Of a DNA stretch of 64,000 nt, positions 60,593-64,000 are shown one piece after another. The stretch's first letter is position 1. Each line of letters begins with the position of its first letter. Source of the stretch: Liolophura sinensis (Eukaryota > Mollusca > Polyplacophora > Chitonida > Chitonidae); assembly GCF_032854445.1 (NCBI RefSeq), contig NC_088306.1:13513386-13577385 (forward strand), written 5' to 3'. The position numbers were made by a program, and so were the translations under genes. The notes beneath the pieces were generated by a model. It saw nothing but the letters and a program-made list of their open reading frames with translations. It had not been told where the DNA came from and ran no database searches.

Positions 60593-60860
60593 GTGGCTTC
60601 CGTGGCTCAGTTGGTTAGCGCGCTGGCGCAGCGTAATGACCCAGGGGCCTCTCGCCACTGCGGTCGCTGTGAGTTCAAGTCCAGCTCATTGCTGGCATCC
60701 TCTCCGGTCGTACATGGGAAGGTTTGCAGCATCCCGAGTGTTCGAAACTACATCCTGATTCCTACGGTACAACATTACATTACACACTGTACGTGGTTTA
60801 CCCGAACGATAATCGCATTTTGTTGTCATTGAAACATTCTTGAATACAGCGGAAAAATTC
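60593..60860 (+). mobile_element. SINE family A, plus-oriented, intact tRNA-like head
   Basis: 'ccgtggctcagttggttagc' (box A) and 'ctgtgagttcaagtccagct' (box B) are the best preserved promoter boxes of the family in this window. The 3' half is diverged, ending near 'cattcttgaatacagcgg'. It is not a functional tRNA gene: no acceptor stem or cloverleaf closes around it. Confidence 0.8.
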
Positions 60861-60984
60861 GGTCTGACTGTCACTGCATGACCAAGGGCTGTATGAGAAA
60901 CATAGCTCCTTTACAGATAGGGTTTACGTGCTGCCTGTTAAGTTCAGAATGCGATAGAAAACAATGTCGCATTTGAAGATGATA

Positions 60985-61160
60985 GCCCGGGGCAAACCCA
61001 CGACCATCCGCAGATTTGCTGGAGGACCTATCCACGTACGATTAGAGAGGAAGTCAGCATTAGCTGGACTTGATCTCACAGCGACCGCACTGGCGAGAGG
61101 CTCCTGTAATATCGTGCCGTGCTGGCGTTCTAACCTCTCGGCCACGGAGGCCCCAATTCA
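60985..61160 (-). mobile_element. SINE family A, minus-oriented, 3'-truncated
   Basis: Covers 'gcccggggcaaacccacgac' through the box-B region ('cttgatctcacagcgaccgc') to 'ctctcggccacggaggcccc', the end of the head. It lacks the 3' tail half. Confidence 0.8.
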
Positions 61161-63590
61161 TTTTATATGTGGTTCCAGTTTCGTCTCACTACAATGTGGG
61201 GTGAGGGGTGATAAATAAAACACTCAAACACAAATCAAATCGATGATTTCAGTTGGATACGATATGCAGAAGCACGTTTGTTCTTGTCATTCTTGTAAAT
61301 GACTGAGAAAGTTTCTGTGGGCATTTTGCTCTGGGGTGATTGTAGCCTTCACATTTCTCAAAAGTTTTTCCAATGCCGGACAACATTCCTTTTCCAGATA
61401 TCTTTTAATCCACAAAACTTGTAAGCGCGAAGCTTTCTGTGTACGTATTAATTATATTAATGAGTGTGAGTTGTGCCAGATGAAGCAATTTTGGCCTGGA
61501 TGTATTATCCACAATGGCGATGACAATCCTACCTCTGATTAAATCACCTTCCAGAGCAACATAGTTGTAGATTTTGGTTCATGGACCCAAAGTAGCCGCA
61601 TAACTGTCAATGTTTTAAGAAAATTCGTGAGCTATTTTGTGGTAAATTCCATCAGTGTCCAAATCCGAATGTCTCAAAGTTCTCAATAACAACAACACCA
61701 TCGCTGGAATTCTCATCATCAGCAAATATCGGTCTATCAAAGATAATCAAAGCGTAAGGTTAAAAAAAGCAGTTGTTCTTTGATTAATTTCCTGACAAAC
61801 AAACCAGCTGGCGATTTCACAATTCACCCTTATACTCATAAAACGCTTCTAGCCAATTTACAATTCAGATCTAAATTCGGCGCACACGGGATGTTTATAT
61901 GTATGTAAATCACGCATGGAGGACTGTTAATAAAATTTTCCCGTAAACGTTTGCTGAAAAACGTGCAGTTAGCCTGCAACCGATTCAGTGAAGTTTCACT
62001 TTACTTGAGTGTATATACATTTACTTTTGTAATGTAAATCGTGGTAAACCGCTCATGAGTAAACCTATGCTGTTGCAATTACGTAAAGAGATACAGCCTA
62101 GATTTTAGTCCGCATTCGTGCTTGCCTCAGTAGGCCTATAGGCCTATATTTGCTTTAGGAAAGCAGAGACCAGACGTTTCTGTAACCACTAACCACAACG
62201 AATACCGTGGGTCTAACATTTCTGTCACCTTATTCCATTACTTTTCTTTGCGTTAGAACTGGCACAGTATCATCACGAGTAGGAAAATTGCAGACAGGTT
62301 GCATTATGTAGTCCACTTTCCGAATAAAGTCCGACATGCGTACACCACCCGTAGACCATGAATGCGGTTTCAAGTCGATAATAGCAATTTAACAAAAGTC
62401 TTATTGCGCAAAGAGTAAAACCGGAGCGGCGACAACAGTGTGATAACTGGCAAATGGTCACACGTAATCGGTGAAATGCGGCATCTTTCCAATTTTACTC
62501 ACCTCATTTTGGTTTTATTCTAAGTTTGGTGTAATTGTTTAAATTGTAACAAATCTCACGCCTCCTAGCACTACGATTTAGCAGAATTAGGTAAAGTAAG
62601 CTGTGATCGTCTTTACTATACATCAGACGTCACCGATCTAGTGTGTACTGTGCATAACATACATCACATAGACAAACGTATACTGATAATAAGAATAATA
62701 ATAATGATAAATGGGCTTAAAGGCTTAAGAAAGTGTTTGAGGTGGAACGTTTGAATAAAAATCGTCACACAACGTGAATTGAGGAAAGCAAAAAAAAATT
62801 CTCGTTTAATTTTACATAATTTCTAGGCGTCTTACCAGGTATTGTACGTAACACGTCAACCGAACAAAAAGCGTGAGATACCGACAACCATAAGGATATT
62901 TCCCAATACAAAAGTGAAGGGCAATTCTCATACATGCAAACATAACAAATTTACAAGGGTAGCTGTGTACATGTATGAGATACAGTCTTCTCTTTCGATT
63001 GTACATATACTGGTAGCACATTCACCGTGCTGTCGGAATTTTAAAAATTCAAACTTACTCAAACGTTTATGATGACGACATTTTTTCAGTGATGACGAAG
63101 TTTTTTTCTCAGATACTTCCAATCACAATAGCGATAATAAATAATAAGCCTCAGACTACCGGGTTGTTCCACTGACCTTACACACTTCCGACAGGCATCT
63201 GCTTAGATGAGATTGGCAGTTGGCGTTTAAATTGTTACCTTTTAAGTATGAACATGTAGTGTTAAAATAAAAACCATGCCGGGATAAACAGAGACTGGAT
63301 AGCATCTGACTTTTTGCCAGTTGTTACTGATGATGACCTAAGCGTCTCCGAGGCGTCGTCCCTTTGCGTTGTTTTGATGTTATTGTTCGTTAATTATGGC
63401 TCAAAATTGACAAGAGGTTGAATTTATCCGCTTACTTTTGATCATTTGTCAATTATAACAGTTGCCTAGGCTCTTGGTTTACTCTTCCTGCCGTAGCCTG
63501 TTACAACGTATTCCTACATAAGCTCATATATTCTGCTGACGTCTCTCTGATGTGTTTTCATGTTATTGTTTGTTCAGTATGATAGCACTG
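61161..63590. other. Intergenic, nothing identified
   Basis: No supported gene, array or SINE. Openings up to 76 codons lack any motif. A short 'aataataagaataataataatgataa' run lies near 62687. Confidence 0.4.
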
Positions 63591-63834
<244 letters not shown>

Positions 63835-64000
63835 CACGCGCACACGCACACGGACATTCATATATAAATACATACATACTTATAAGCATAGAGAAATTAG
63901 TCTAAATGGCGACTCCATTCCATGGAATGATTTGCGCCAAGGCCATTCTTATCGACAATGGTCAATTCACAGAGAACTATTGTCGATATTGGTTTGGTTT
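63835..64000. other. Right edge; small inverted repeat
   Basis: 'atcgacaat' near 63951 and 'attgtcgat' near 63979 are perfect 9-bp inverted copies about 20 bp apart, and 'attccatggaat' at about 63917 is a palindrome. Too short to assign to an element. Confidence 0.4.

Noticed and set aside
60593-60690. Functional tRNA gene
   Set aside because: Box A and box B are tRNA-like, but no acceptor stem pairs around them and the sequence continues as a SINE found many times in the window.

Overview
The window looks like animal nuclear DNA, most likely from a mollusc or another lophotrochozoan. The evidence is AT-rich sequence, genes split into short exons by GT-AG introns, many tRNA-derived SINEs with direct target-site duplications, abundant minisatellites, and relics of three DNA-transposon classes (Polinton/Maverick, Crypton, Tc1-like). 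I saw no bacterial-style gene organisation. The species cannot be fixed from the sequence alone.

Layout. Positions 1-1.25 kb carry the first coding exon of a minus-strand coiled-coil gene that runs off the left edge. 1.25-10.9 kb is gene-poor: SINEs, a 106/115-bp tandem array and a broken Crypton tyrosine recombinase (5.19-5.68 kb). 11.6-14.45 kb is a GC-richer, decayed Polinton/Maverick fragment on the minus strand, with an integrase, a packaging-type ATPase fragment and a structural-type ORF, all frame-broken. A 40-bp minisatellite of about 38 copies follows at 15.0-16.5 kb. 18.1-19.5 kb holds a small unrecognised minus-strand multi-exon gene.

The principal gene is a plus-strand PINCH (LIMS1-type) five-LIM adaptor. 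Its 12-exon core reads without interruption from 38605 to 51102 and encodes 323 residues. Extra 5' exons lie upstream at 35490-35668 and possibly 21.85-22.43 kb. A second LIM1-like first exon lies inside an intron at 40430-40623. Its large introns are full of SINEs and satellites. The last coding exon and stop codon are followed by a 105-bp tandem duplicate of themselves. A 39-bp minisatellite lies in the 3' flank.

56.6-60.1 kb carries a two-exon minus-strand gene for an unrecognised 294-residue protein. Its intron contains a 1.5-kb Tc1-like transposon with near-perfect terminal inverted repeats but a dead transposase. The remaining right end is SINE-rich and intergenic, with a (TA)n tract enclosed by perfect inverted repeats at 63.6-63.8 kb.

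The host genes show no operon-like linkage. PINCH is the only one with a confident function: in animals it scaffolds integrin-linked kinase and parvin at integrin adhesions. No clearly new biological system was found. The most interesting points are the alternative and duplicated PINCH 5' exons, the stop-codon-spanning duplication and the Polinton relic.
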